Below, one piece after another: positions 52,920-61,180 of a stretch of DNA of 64,000 nucleotides. The notes under the pieces were generated by a model. That model was not told the origin of the DNA. It ran no database searches and saw only the letters and a program-made list of their open reading frames with translations. The position numbers and the translations under genes were made by a program. The number at the start of each line of letters is the position of its first letter. The first letter of the stretch is position 1. Origin of the DNA: Bryobacteraceae bacterium (GTDB lineage Bacteria; Acidobacteriota; Terriglobia; Bryobacterales; Bryobacteraceae). The stretch covers positions 1 through 64,000 of the forward strand of contig JABAQT010000037.1 in the NCBI GenBank assembly GCA_019187195.1, read 5' to 3'.

Positions 52920-54638
52920 TCACTTCACGGCGACGGTGGCGGTAACCGGTGAGGCATGTCCGCCGATGACGACGACGAGCAGATGGTCCTTCCCCGCCCT
53001 GAGGGAAGTGGGCACGGAGACATTCAGTTGGGCGAGTCCGCCGAGGGCGCCGGGGACGGCGGTGGCCGAGATGACCGTGGCGGCGTCGCCTCCGATGGTG
53101 ACCGAGGGGACGCCGTCAAGCGCCGGCAGAGGCGTCAGCGGCGTCAACTGGCCATCGGGGTTGGGAACTGGAGTGATGGCGCCGCCGCCGGTGATGAAGA
53201 GGACGAGGACGCCGCCTTTGGGGACCGGATTAGAGGCCGAATTGAGCGAGTAGGTGGCGGTATTGGAGTCGTAGTTCAGGGCGGCGGCCTGGCCGCGGCC
53301 GGAGCTGTCGACTGTGAAGATGCCGGGATCGGCGGCGACACCGTCGTAGAGGAAGTTCGAGGAGATGAGGGAATTGTAGGTGACACGCATTCGCAGGTCA
53401 GTGCCGGTGGGGATGCTGAATGGAACCTGACAATTGATCTGATTGGCCTGGGCGAAGATGATGGGCGCGGAAACCCAAAGAGAACTTACTTCAAATTCCA
53501 CGATAGCGGGCGGAGACCCGAGACTGGTGGGGAAGGCGTTGCTTACCGGCGTGGCTACGATAGGGTTGGTGGGGCCGAGCGCGGACCCGAAGATGGAGAT
53601 GATCTCCCCGGGCGCCAACCGCGGTTTGGGGCTGAGCCCGGCGAAACTGGCCGCATTCACGATGCCCTGGATGCTGGGGCCGGGAGGAGTGACGGTGAAT
53701 GTGGCGGTGTTGGAGGCGGGGCGGGGCGAATTGAGCACCGTAATCGACAGGGTGCCCTGGGTGGTCAGCATAGCCTTGGGAATGACGGCGAGCATGGCGC
53801 CGGTACTGATCCAGGTGGCGGTGAGATCGGCGGCTCCGGCCTTCACCACCGAGCCTTTGAACAGGTGCGACCCGCGAATGGTGATTGTGGTGTCGTTCGA
53901 TCCGATGGGCGCCGAGGATGGCCAGATGGAGCTGATGACAGCGGTTCCGGGATCAACAGTGAGCGTGACGGGAATGGTGACAGTCTTGTTCGCAGCCGTG
54001 AGGGAGGTGAGCGTGATGCGGCTCGAGTAGGTGGCCGGGACGAGGCCGGTGGTGTCCACCGAGACGGTAAGAGTAACCGGGCTCCCCGAGAGGACCACGC
54101 CGACGGCGGGCGTTACGTTTAGCCAGGAGGCGGCGGCCGCGGTGGCGGTGAAGGAGAGCGGCTCTCCATTGGTGGAGACGGAGATGGCCTGCGAGACAGG
54201 CGGAGTGGCGGAGTCCGTCTGCCATCCGAAGGCGAGCGACGCCGGAGCGGCGGTCATGGTTGGGGGCGGGTTCTTCACAATGAGGGTGATGGAGGCGGTG
54301 ACGGGGCCGGCCGAGCCGGTGGCATCCACCTGGAGGATGGCGGAGTAGGCGCCGGCGTTCAACGAGGTGGGGTTGACGCGGAGACTGATGGAAGTGCCGG
54401 TTTTTCCCGTAACGGGAGTGACGATCAGCCAGGGCGCGACGCCCACGAGGGAGGTGGTGAAATCGAGCGCGGCGCCCGAGCCGCTGCGCTTGACTTGAAT
54501 GGACTGGGCGGCGGGAAGAGCGGCGGCGCCGGTCTGGTAGGTGAAGCTGAGGGTGGAAGGAGTGAGAGAGAGAGTGGGGAGGGCTTGAGGGAGAGCGGGG
54601 AGGGCGGCAAGGAAGAGGAGGGTGGCGGAACGGCACAT
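52920..54638 (-). CDS. Secreted Ig-like/IPT domain protein with TIGR03437 C-terminal domain
   Basis: A 572-residue exported protein. After the signal peptide come two BACON-like modules (LSFTYQTGAAALPAAQSIQV to ~120; LAFGWQTDSATPPVSQAISV to ~225), an IPT/TIG module (SIWPSSAPIGSNDTTITIRG to ~315) and the Solibacter-type C-terminal domain (IQGIVNAASFAGL, APGEIISIFGSALGP; ~320-572). Likely a surface or extracellular binding protein. The repeats are strongly Thr/Ser-rich. The C-terminal domain links it to the propeller protein at 19165-22272. Confidence 0.85.
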   Translation of the reverse strand: MCRSATLLFLAALPALPQALPTLSLTPSTLSFTYQTGAAALPAAQSIQVKRSGSGAALDFTTSLVGVAPWLIVTPVTGKTGTSISLRVNPTSLNAGAYSAILQVDATGSAGPVTASITLIVKNPPPTMTAAPASLAFGWQTDSATPPVSQAISVSTNGEPLSFTATAAAASWLNVTPAVGVVLSGSPVTLTVSVDTTGLVPATYSSRITLTSLTAANKTVTIPVTLTVDPGTAVISSIWPSSAPIGSNDTTITIRGSHLFKGSVVKAGAADLTATWISTGAMLAVIPKAMLTTQGTLSITVLNSPRPASNTATFTVTPPGPSIQGIVNAASFAGLSPKPRLAPGEIISIFGSALGPTNPIVATPVSNAFPTSLGSPPAIVEFEVSSLWVSAPIIFAQANQINCQVPFSIPTGTDLRMRVTYNSLISSNFLYDGVAADPGIFTVDSSGRGQAAALNYDSNTATYSLNSASNPVPKGGVLVLFITGGGAITPVPNPDGQLTPLTPLPALDGVPSVTIGGDAATVISATAVPGALGGLAQLNVSVPTSLRAGKDHLLVVVIGGHASPVTATVAVK

Positions 54639-54724
54639 ACAGGTGAGTTATCGGCGGGAGGCGAGAGGGCCTCTATTGCGCCACGGAGTAGGCGCGCCGG
54701 ATTTTCCTGTAAAACAAATGCCTG

Positions 54725-55429
54725 CTACTTGCGCGCCGTAAGCACCCGGGACGGATAAAACGTCTGGCGCACCACGCAGTCGTGCAGTATCCGCAGGTTC
54801 TGCTCCTCCAGAAAATCCGTCATTTTCTCTTCAATCTGGCGTCCCCAGAACGCGGGAACAAGGCTCCCGGCGAGATCGTACAGGCGGTTGAACACTTCCG
54901 TATTCTGGCCGATGAGGACGAGCGTAACGGTGGCGTGCGGGCGCAGCACGCGGCGGACCTCGGAGAGGGTGCGGGAGATATCTTCCTGGCTGAGCAGTTC
55001 GAGCAGGTAGCAGCAGATGACGGCGTCGAAGGTTTCGTCGCGAAAGGGGAGGTAGCGGGCGTCGACGGCCTGGCAGCGGGCGAAGGCGTCGGGAAAGCGT
55101 TTGCTCGCGCGGTGCTGGGTACGGGCGGCCATGTTGGGGGACAGGTCAAGCCCGAGCGTCGCCCCTTTCGGATTGGCCTTTACCAGGCGGTGAAACATTT
55201 CACCGCTTCCGGTGGCCACTTCGAGGACGCGCATTCCGTCGCGGACGCCGGATTGTTCGAGGGCGCACTGGTGAGCCTTCGAGTGAAAGAACATCGTCGA
55301 GAAGTGGTAGAAGGAGGCGAGACGGTCGTAGACGCGCCGCGTGTGGGCGGCGATGGTAACGGGCAGTCTGTCCTCGATGGACGAGGTTATGGTTTGCTGC
55401 TTCAGCAGGTTCTGCATGAGCGCGTTCAC
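54725..55429 (-). CDS. Class I SAM-dependent methyltransferase
   Basis: A 234-residue methyltransferase. Motif I is RVLEVATGSGEMFHRLV, motif II LGLDLSPNMAARTQH, and post motifs include FDAVICCYLLELLSQEDI and VRRVLRPHATVTLVLIG. It most resembles UbiE/MenG-like or lipid methyltransferases. The acceptor cannot be identified. The start codon is GTG directly after the stop of the histidine kinase gene, so the two are co-transcribed. Confidence 0.85.
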   Translation of the reverse strand: MNALMQNLLKQQTITSSIEDRLPVTIAAHTRRVYDRLASFYHFSTMFFHSKAHQCALEQSGVRDGMRVLEVATGSGEMFHRLVKANPKGATLGLDLSPNMAARTQHRASKRFPDAFARCQAVDARYLPFRDETFDAVICCYLLELLSQEDISRTLSEVRRVLRPHATVTLVLIGQNTEVFNRLYDLAGSLVPAFWGRQIEEKMTDFLEEQNLRILHDCVVRQTFYPSRVLTARK

Positions 55430-56746
55430 CTAGGATACCGCCCGGAGGGCCGTGGGAAGTTGAGGGATCTCGATCTCGGTTCGAGTGCCCTCGCCCGGGC
55501 GGCTGATGATGGAGAGGCGAAAATCGTGGCCATACAGAACCTTAAGCCTTTCGTTGACGTTGCTGACACCAATGCCTTGCTCAAACAGATTAGCGAGTTT
55601 CTCCCCGGCAATGCCAACCCCGTCATCCTCGACCGATAGCAGGATGCGTCCGCCGAGGTGCTGGCTCCTGATGCGGATAACCCCGCCATCCACTTTACTG
55701 CTAAGGCCGTGCTTGATGCTGTTCTCGACCAGGGGCTGCAGGAGCATGCTGGGGACGAGGTTGTCGAGCGTGAGCGGATCCACATCTTCCTGGACGCGGA
55801 GCTTATCGCCGAAGCGGACGATTTCGATGGCGAGGTAGTCCTCGATGAAAGAGAGCTCTTCGCGAAGCGGGGAGAGGTTTTCCTGCTTGCGGAGCAGGCG
55901 GCGGAGGATGTTCGAGAGCTTGTGAATCATCTTCCGCGCCTGTTCGGGATTGAGGCGAATGAGCGTGGAAACGGAGTTGAGGGTGTTGAAGAGAAAGTGA
56001 GGGTTGATCTGGCGGGTGAGGGCGGCAAGGCGGGCTTCGACGAGCAGCGCCTGCTGAGCCTCGAGTTTGCGTTCATTGCGGGTGTTATTCCAGACCTTGA
56101 GGGGGAGCGTAACGGCGAACACGGTGGTGCCGTAGGTGGCAACCACGAGCAGGGGGTGAGGCTCGCTCCAGTTGGGATAGAGCGCAAAGAGGAACTGCGG
56201 GCCGAACAATGTGGGCAGATTGAGGCGCAGGAATTCGGCGAACAGGACGGTGCCGAGAAAAGCGAGGTGAAAGAGCGGGCGGTGGTAATCCCCGCGGCGG
56301 ATGAAAGAGCGCAGGATGCCGATGTCGAAGAGGGGGGAGAAGCGCCAGATCTCCTCCTTGTCGGGGGCGAGGTCGCGGAGGAGGCCGCCAAAGACGCCGA
56401 TGCCGGCGAAGAGCGGCATGGTGAGCACTTCTCCACGAAGCATTGCGGGAAGGGAGATGAGAATGCCGCCGGTAAGTCCGGTGACGTAGCCGCCGATGAT
56501 TCCGCACAGGAAACTGCCTTCGAGGCCGAGGTCGACAGCCTGGTAGCTGTTGCGGCTGACGACGCGCGTGGCGACGCTCGCTCCGAACACGGCCGAGAAG
56601 GCGAGAGCGAGCAGCAGGCGCTGGCGAAGGGTGCGTTCCTCCTGCAGGAGCATGCGCTGGACAGCGGCGGCGCGAGCGAGGATGCTGGCCAAGGAAGCCG
56701 AAACCGCCAATTTCACAAACAGGATAACCAGGTATTGTTCCGGCAT
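55430..56746 (-). CDS. LytS/YehU-type sensor histidine kinase
   Basis: A 438-residue membrane kinase. Five or six N-terminal helices form a 5TM-LYT sensor (RLLLALAFSAVFGASVATRV, GSFLCGIIGGYVTGLTGGIL). A His-kinase region follows, with the phospho-acceptor in RQINPHFLFNTLNSVSTLIR, and an ATPase domain with LQPLVENSIKHGL and ILLSVEDDGVGIAGE. LytS kinases usually pair with a LytTR regulator, but none is adjacent. I use ATG 56746; longer starts are possible. It is divergent from ribA. Confidence 0.85.
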   Translation of the reverse strand: MPEQYLVILFVKLAVSASLASILARAAAVQRMLLQEERTLRQRLLLALAFSAVFGASVATRVVSRNSYQAVDLGLEGSFLCGIIGGYVTGLTGGILISLPAMLRGEVLTMPLFAGIGVFGGLLRDLAPDKEEIWRFSPLFDIGILRSFIRRGDYHRPLFHLAFLGTVLFAEFLRLNLPTLFGPQFLFALYPNWSEPHPLLVVATYGTTVFAVTLPLKVWNNTRNERKLEAQQALLVEARLAALTRQINPHFLFNTLNSVSTLIRLNPEQARKMIHKLSNILRRLLRKQENLSPLREELSFIEDYLAIEIVRFGDKLRVQEDVDPLTLDNLVPSMLLQPLVENSIKHGLSSKVDGGVIRIRSQHLGGRILLSVEDDGVGIAGEKLANLFEQGIGVSNVNERLKVLYGHDFRLSIISRPGEGTRTEIEIPQLPTALRAVS

Positions 56747-56810
56747 GGCCGCCCGTCCGCCCATTATAATGGAAGACAGCAACCCGCTATAGATTGTCGC
56801 AGTCCGTTAC

Positions 56811-57443
56811 ATGAGTGCAGCATCCCGGCAAGAGATTGGAAGAATCAGGCTGGCAAAGATGGCCGAAGCCGATTTCCCGTCACGTTTTGGACGTTTCCGG
56901 ATCCATGGCTTCGAGGGCTCCTTCGGGGACCACGTCGAGGAAGCGGCTGTCCTGGTGATGGGGGACGTGGCGCAAGGGGGGCCGCCTCTGGTGCGGATTC
57001 ACTCGCAGTGTCTGACGGGCGACGTATTCCACAGCCTGCGCTGCGATTGCAGGCTGCAGCTCGAACTGGCTCTCGAGATGATCGCCGAAGAGGGGCGGGG
57101 TATCCTGCTTTACGAGATGCAGGAAGGGCGGGGCATCGGACTGATGAACAAACTGCGCGCCTATGCGTTGCAGGACCAGGGCGCGGACACGGTGGAGGCG
57201 AACGAGGCGCTGGGTTTTGACGCGGATCTGCGGAATTACGAGTTGCCGGGAGCGATTCTGCGCCACCTGGGTCTCGAGAAGGTCCGCCTCCTGTCAAACA
57301 ATCCGGATAAGATCGAGGCGCTCGAGAGGGCGGGGATCGAGGTGATCGAGCGTGTGCCGTGCATCGTCCCTCCGCAAACCAGCACGGCGGATTATCTGAG
57401 AACAAAGAAAGAAAAGCTGGGGCACCTGCTCGAGGGCTTCTGA
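56811..57443 (+). CDS. ribA: GTP cyclohydrolase II
   Basis: A 210-residue stand-alone GTP cyclohydrolase II, the first step of riboflavin synthesis. It has the zinc-binding cysteines in HSQCLTGDVFHSLRCDC and the catalytic MQEGRGIGLMNKLRAYALQD block, and it ends with VPCIVPPQTSTADYLRTKK, a conserved tail. Length fits the monofunctional family, without the RibB half. No FMN riboswitch is apparent in the short upstream gap. No other rib gene is nearby. Confidence 0.95.
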   Translation: MSAASRQEIGRIRLAKMAEADFPSRFGRFRIHGFEGSFGDHVEEAAVLVMGDVAQGGPPLVRIHSQCLTGDVFHSLRCDCRLQLELALEMIAEEGRGILLYEMQEGRGIGLMNKLRAYALQDQGADTVEANEALGFDADLRNYELPGAILRHLGLEKVRLLSNNPDKIEALERAGIEVIERVPCIVPPQTSTADYLRTKKEKLGHLLEGF

Positions 57444-57460
57444 CGCCGCGTGCGGCCGCG

Positions 57461-58093
57461 CTAGAAACTGATGCCGAATTCGAAGCTCAGATTGGCCCAG
57501 TGGTCCGAGGTGTGGAGCGCGGCGACATTGCCGACGGCCTGCCCGTTTGTGGAGGCGCTGATGTATTGGAACGTCGTGCCGAGGCGGAAGGTCTTATTGC
57601 TGTCGAGGAAGTAGCTGACGTTGGCGAGGCCGTAGCCGCCCCATCCGCCGCGCGAGGTGCAGTTGTAGCAGTTTACCTGGTAGTAGGGGTTCGAGGGGGC
57701 GGTCTCCGAATAGTGAAGGTAGACGCCGCCGCCGCCGGCCGACACCTCGACACGCTCGAGGGAGGTGGGGAAGATTACGCGCCCGCCGAGGGGGAACATG
57801 TACTCATGGTCCCCGCCTTGCACGGTTCCGAGGTCGGTGAGCACGGGGTTCTGGTTATTGGCGGCTCCCCAGGCGAGTTGCAGGCCGGCATCAGCTTGCA
57901 GGAAACGGTTGAAGCGATAGCCGTATCGAAGGGCGAACATGGGAGCGGCTCCGAGGTAGTTGCTGGAGGAACCACTGGGGATGGCGGGACCGAGTCCCGC
58001 GCTAAAGTTGTGGTGATGCACATCTTCCGATTGCGCGACGAGCGGAATGGAGACGGAGAGAAGCGCAACCACGGCCGCATAGGTTATACGCAT
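57461..58093 (-). CDS. Outer membrane beta-barrel protein
   Basis: A 210-residue exported protein (signal peptide to about residue 20, VSIPLVAQ). The mature chain is Gly/Tyr-rich with alternating strands (APMFALRYGYRFNRFLQADA, RVEVSAGGGGVYLHYSETA) and ends in FEFGISF with a terminal Phe. It contains two Cys in VNCYNCTS that may form a disulfide. It is likely an OmpW/OmpA-like barrel of unknown cargo, related in type to 18433-19074. It converges with ribA. Confidence 0.75.
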   Translation of the reverse strand: MRITYAAVVALLSVSIPLVAQSEDVHHHNFSAGLGPAIPSGSSSNYLGAAPMFALRYGYRFNRFLQADAGLQLAWGAANNQNPVLTDLGTVQGGDHEYMFPLGGRVIFPTSLERVEVSAGGGGVYLHYSETAPSNPYYQVNCYNCTSRGGWGGYGLANVSYFLDSNKTFRLGTTFQYISASTNGQAVGNVAALHTSDHWANLSFEFGISF

Positions 58094-58191
58094 AGCGACT
58101 TCAGGATAGCGGGGTGAGGAGCATTATAGAATCCTGCCCGCACCTGAAAAACGGCCCCACGGAACCGCCGTTTGCGGCTCGGCGGCGGGGG

Positions 58192-59181
58192 CTACGGACG
58201 GCGCTTCAGAGTGGGACGCTCATCCGGGTCAGCGTCCTTGCCGTTCGAATCCGGGCTGGCTCCGCCTTCGCCGGGCGCGCGGCGGAGTCTGGGCCTGTTG
58301 TCATCCTTCGTATCGATCCTGTGCCGGTTCAGCAGCATGGCGAGGCGCGCCTTGACGTCGTCGAAGCCGGAGGTGGTGACCACGTACTCGGGGCGCGCGG
58401 GGAGATTCTCCTGGATGTTTTTCTGGGCGGCGGCGATGCGGTCGCCGGTCAGCGGATGAGTCGAGAACACCTTGGACATTGTTCCCGGTCTCCTTTTTTC
58501 GAGTGACTCGAGTTTTTCGAAGAAGTCGACGAAAGCGGTGGGATCGTAACCCGTCTTATACATGTACTGCAGGCCGAGCATATCGGCTTCGGCTTCGGCT
58601 CCGCGGGAGAACTTGAGAAACCCGAGAGGGATGGCGGCGCTGGCGATGCCCTGGATGGCATAGCCGGTCCAGCCGCCCATGAAGATGAGCGGGAGGCTGG
58701 CGTAGTTGATAATCTCGCCCTTGGTGGCCTGGCGGGTTCCGTGGCGGGCGGCGACGTGAGCGATTTCATGGGCCATCACGCCGGCCAGTTCCGCCTCGGA
58801 TTCAGCCTTGAGGATGAGCCCGCTGTTAACGAAGAAGAATCCGCCGGGCAGGGCGAAGGCGTTGACCTCGTCCGAATCGAGAACCTTGATGGTGAAGGGG
58901 ACTTTGGCGTCCGAGTTTCGTACGAGATTCTGGCCGACGCGGTTGACGTACTCGGAGACGATGGGATCGTCGATTATCTTGGCTTCGTGCTCGACCTCCT
59001 GAGCCATCTGTTTGCCGAGAGCGATTTCCTTTTCGATGGAGTAGAAGTTGACGCCTTTCCCGACATCGCGATTCCCGATCTCATCGGGATCCTTCTTTTT
59101 GTCCTTGGATTTTGCCGGGAGGGCAGGCAGGGTGGCGAGGCAGAAAAAAACGGCGGCAAAGGCGGTGGCCGTATTGCTCAT
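58192..59181 (-). CDS. M48-family metallopeptidase, exported (BepA-like)
   Basis: A 329-residue protein with a signal peptide (FAAVFFCLATLPALPA). The zinc motif HEIAH is in VMAHEIAHVAARHGTRQ (~residue 150), and the third ligand Glu in RGAEAEADMLGLQYM. The C-terminal region is Lys/Asp-rich (SPDSNGKDADPDE). M48 periplasmic proteases check outer membrane protein assembly. The ribosome-binding site GGAGTG lies inside a hairpin (59186-59203), a likely control element. hpnE is upstream across 123 nt. Confidence 0.9.
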   Translation of the reverse strand: MSNTATAFAAVFFCLATLPALPAKSKDKKKDPDEIGNRDVGKGVNFYSIEKEIALGKQMAQEVEHEAKIIDDPIVSEYVNRVGQNLVRNSDAKVPFTIKVLDSDEVNAFALPGGFFFVNSGLILKAESEAELAGVMAHEIAHVAARHGTRQATKGEIINYASLPLIFMGGWTGYAIQGIASAAIPLGFLKFSRGAEAEADMLGLQYMYKTGYDPTAFVDFFEKLESLEKRRPGTMSKVFSTHPLTGDRIAAAQKNIQENLPARPEYVVTTSGFDDVKARLAMLLNRHRIDTKDDNRPRLRRAPGEGGASPDSNGKDADPDERPTLKRRP

Positions 59182-59185
59182 GACA

Positions 59186-59203
59186 ACACTCCTGATGGAG
59201 TGT
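59186..59203 (-). promoter_or_regulatory. Hairpin covering the ribosome-binding site of the M48 gene
   Basis: Reading the mRNA, ACACTCC-ATCA-GGAGTGT forms a perfect 7-bp stem with a 4-nt loop. The 3' arm is the Shine-Dalgarno site AGGAGTG, located 7 nt before the ATG. Folding would hide it from the ribosome. Confidence 0.55.
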
Positions 59204-59280
59204 AGGCCGGGATGAAGCGATAGAAGGATACCGTCGCGGCTGTATATGTTGGTTGGAGAGTGAGGTAGCGCCGGCTGGAC

Positions 59281-59294
59281 GTTAATCGATTAAC
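59281..59294. repeat. 14-bp palindrome between hpnE and the M48 gene
   Basis: gttaatcgattaac is a perfect palindrome, AT-rich in a GC-rich context, 10 nt after the hpnE stop and about 100 nt before the M48 start. It looks like a dimeric regulator site; no T-run follows. Confidence 0.45.
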
Positions 59295-59304
59295 AGAAAA
59301 TGCC

Positions 59305-60627
59305 TTAGGCGATGTCCGGCAGCAGGATCCGCACCGGCGCCCCGAGCCGGCTGGTAATGGCTTCCGCGGCCAGATACCCGCTGCGCACGGCTCCTTCCAT
59401 GGTTGCGGGCCACCCGGACCGGGTCCAATCGCCCGCGAGGAAGAAGTTGCCGTAGGGGGTGAGGTTGCCGGGACGTTTCGGTTCGAGGCCGGTGGAGGCC
59501 GAAAAAGTTGCTTTCATCTCCTTGACTACGTGTGCTTTGACGAGGCGGGCCTCGCGGACAGCGGGCAGAAACTCGGCGGTCTCGCGGACGGCAAGATCGA
59601 TCACATCCTTGCGCGTCATCTCCGTCAGGGCACGGGAGGCGCTCACCACGAGCATGAGGTAGCGGCCCTGATCCTTGTTGAAGAACCACTGGATGGTGCG
59701 GTCGAGAACAGAACCGTAGGGGAGGCTGGTGACGGAGCGATCAAACCAGAGATGGATACCGGTGATGGGTGAGTGGGTGAAGGCATTCCATTCGATCGGG
59801 AGTTCCGGCGCGAGGGCGGCGAGCCGGTCGAAGGGGAGAGCCGAAAGATAGGCGTCGGCGGTATGGACTTCGCCGCCGGCCGTCACGCCGGTGACCTGGC
59901 CGTTCCCGAAGGCGATACGTTCGACTGGAGCGCGCTCGTGAATGCGGACGGAAGGCAGGCGGCTCCAGGCTTCGTCTCCGTAGAGATGGCCCAGCGGGAC
60001 GCGCGGGACGCCCATCTCGTAAGTATTCCCGCGGGCAAGGAATCCAAGCCAGAAGACCTGGAAGCCGTGGAAGGCGGCCATGCGATCCAACTCCTCGTTG
60101 ACGGCGCTGACCAGCACCTGGCGCCAGAAGCGTTCGATGGCGCGGGGCGTCTGGCGTTTCTCATGAAGCCAGTCGAGCATGGTGATGGAGTCGAGGTCGC
60201 GCCGCGTGTTGCGCTCCGAACGAATGGCGAGCAGCGCTCTTCCGATGGCGACCTTGTCGGCCGGTGAGAGAAACCGCAGCTTGAGGAAGGATCCGGTGAA
60301 GTGAAGCGGGGCGGGCAGCAGGCCGGCTTTGAACGTGGACACACGGCCGCCGGGTTCGATGAAGTAGAAATCGCGGTGGAACCGGATGGAATCTTCGACG
60401 CCGAGACGGCGGTAGAAATCGAGCAGGTTGACGCAGCAGCGCAACAGAATGTGCTGGCAATTGTCGATGTGTTCTCCGGAATCGCTAGCGGGAACCGGGT
60501 AGGAAGTGGCGCGTCCTCCGAGGAAGGGGCGGCTTTCGTAGAGATCCACTTCATAGCCGGCTCCGCCGAGCGCGGCGGCCGCCGCGAGGCCTGACAATCC
60601 TCCCCCGATGATCAGAATCCGGGGCAT
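59305..60627 (-). CDS. hpnE: Hydroxysqualene dehydroxylase
   Basis: A 440-residue FAD-dependent amine-oxidase-type protein. It begins with the dinucleotide motif RILIIGGGLSGLAAAAALGG, followed by LYESRPFLGGRATSY, HIDNCQHILLRCCVN and a C-terminal FAD contact (NFFLAGDWTRSGWPATMEGA). This set fits HpnE, which completes squalene synthesis (HpnCDE route) for hopanoids. ATG 60627 is chosen because a small gene occupies the upstream part of the frame. HpnC and HpnD are not in this window. Confidence 0.85.
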   Translation of the reverse strand: MPRILIIGGGLSGLAAAAALGGAGYEVDLYESRPFLGGRATSYPVPASDSGEHIDNCQHILLRCCVNLLDFYRRLGVEDSIRFHRDFYFIEPGGRVSTFKAGLLPAPLHFTGSFLKLRFLSPADKVAIGRALLAIRSERNTRRDLDSITMLDWLHEKRQTPRAIERFWRQVLVSAVNEELDRMAAFHGFQVFWLGFLARGNTYEMGVPRVPLGHLYGDEAWSRLPSVRIHERAPVERIAFGNGQVTGVTAGGEVHTADAYLSALPFDRLAALAPELPIEWNAFTHSPITGIHLWFDRSVTSLPYGSVLDRTIQWFFNKDQGRYLMLVVSASRALTEMTRKDVIDLAVRETAEFLPAVREARLVKAHVVKEMKATFSASTGLEPKRPGNLTPYGNFFLAGDWTRSGWPATMEGAVRSGYLAAEAITSRLGAPVRILLPDIA

Positions 60628-60649
60628 GAGTGGGATGAGGATGAGCCGG

Positions 60650-60757
60650 TCAACCGCCGATGGGGAGTTTCGAGCGCTTCCCGCCGTCGAAATCGTCGGA
60701 GAGTTTCCAGGCAATCCAGAGGACGATGGTGAGCAGGAGCATGTCGAGGGGATCCAT
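60650..60757 (-). CDS. 35-residue membrane peptide between trpEG and hpnE
   Basis: A short frame reads MDPLDMLLLTIVLWIAWKLS, then DDFDGGKRSKLPIGG and stop. It has one membrane helix with a charged tail. The start has a strong ribosome-binding site (GGGAGG, 8 nt upstream). Its stop is 22 nt before the hpnE start, so it probably shares its mRNA. Unknown function. Confidence 0.55.
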   Translation of the reverse strand: MDPLDMLLLTIVLWIAWKLSDDFDGGKRSKLPIGG

Positions 60758-60805
60758 ACGAGTACCTCCCAGTATCGCTGGAAACGGCGTAGCCCACAAC
60801 CTTAA

Positions 60806-61180
60806 TTAGTTCCAGTACCCTGTCCATAGTCCTAAGGTAATCGCTGGAATAAGACCCGCAATGGGGAAGGCGAGGAGGGTTAAGAACAGCCGTTTGGGCC
60901 AGAACCAGGCGGCCGGCCAGAAGGACACAACGAGTTGGGGAATGATGATGGACAGCAGGACAAGATGCTGGCCGGTCTGGCTCAGGGCGCACCAGGGACA
61001 GTGGCGGCCGGCGGAGTGGATGTTGCAATGATCGGCGGCTCCGGCCCAGAGCCAGGTGCAGCCGCACTGGTAGACGAGGCCGCAGTAGTTGATGAACAGG
61101 ACGAAGGAGACGGCGGCCGCCGCGATGGCGATGAGAATTTTCGGCCAGACGCGCACGGTTTCAGACTCGGGCGCGGCCAT
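60806..61180 (-). CDS. Cys/His-rich membrane protein, unknown function
   Basis: A 124-residue protein with three or four helices. A striking loop runs NYCGLVYQCGCTWLW, then DHCNIHSAG and RHCPWCA, giving six Cys and three His in about 35 residues. Such a cluster suggests metal, heme or disulfide chemistry at the membrane face; no known family assignment is certain (a DUF2752-like CPxC pattern is only faintly similar). The ATG lies inside the trpEG gene, overlapping its end by 20 nt, so translation is coupled to it. Confidence 0.75.
   Translation of the reverse strand: MAAPESETVRVWPKILIAIAAAAVSFVLFINYCGLVYQCGCTWLWAGAADHCNIHSAGRHCPWCALSQTGQHLVLLSIIIPQLVVSFWPAAWFWPKRLFLTLLAFPIAGLIPAITLGLWTGYWN

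Noticed and set aside
55658..57220. A 520-codon plus-strand frame covering the histidine kinase and part of ribA.
   Set aside because: It would overlap two well-supported genes and lacks any motif.
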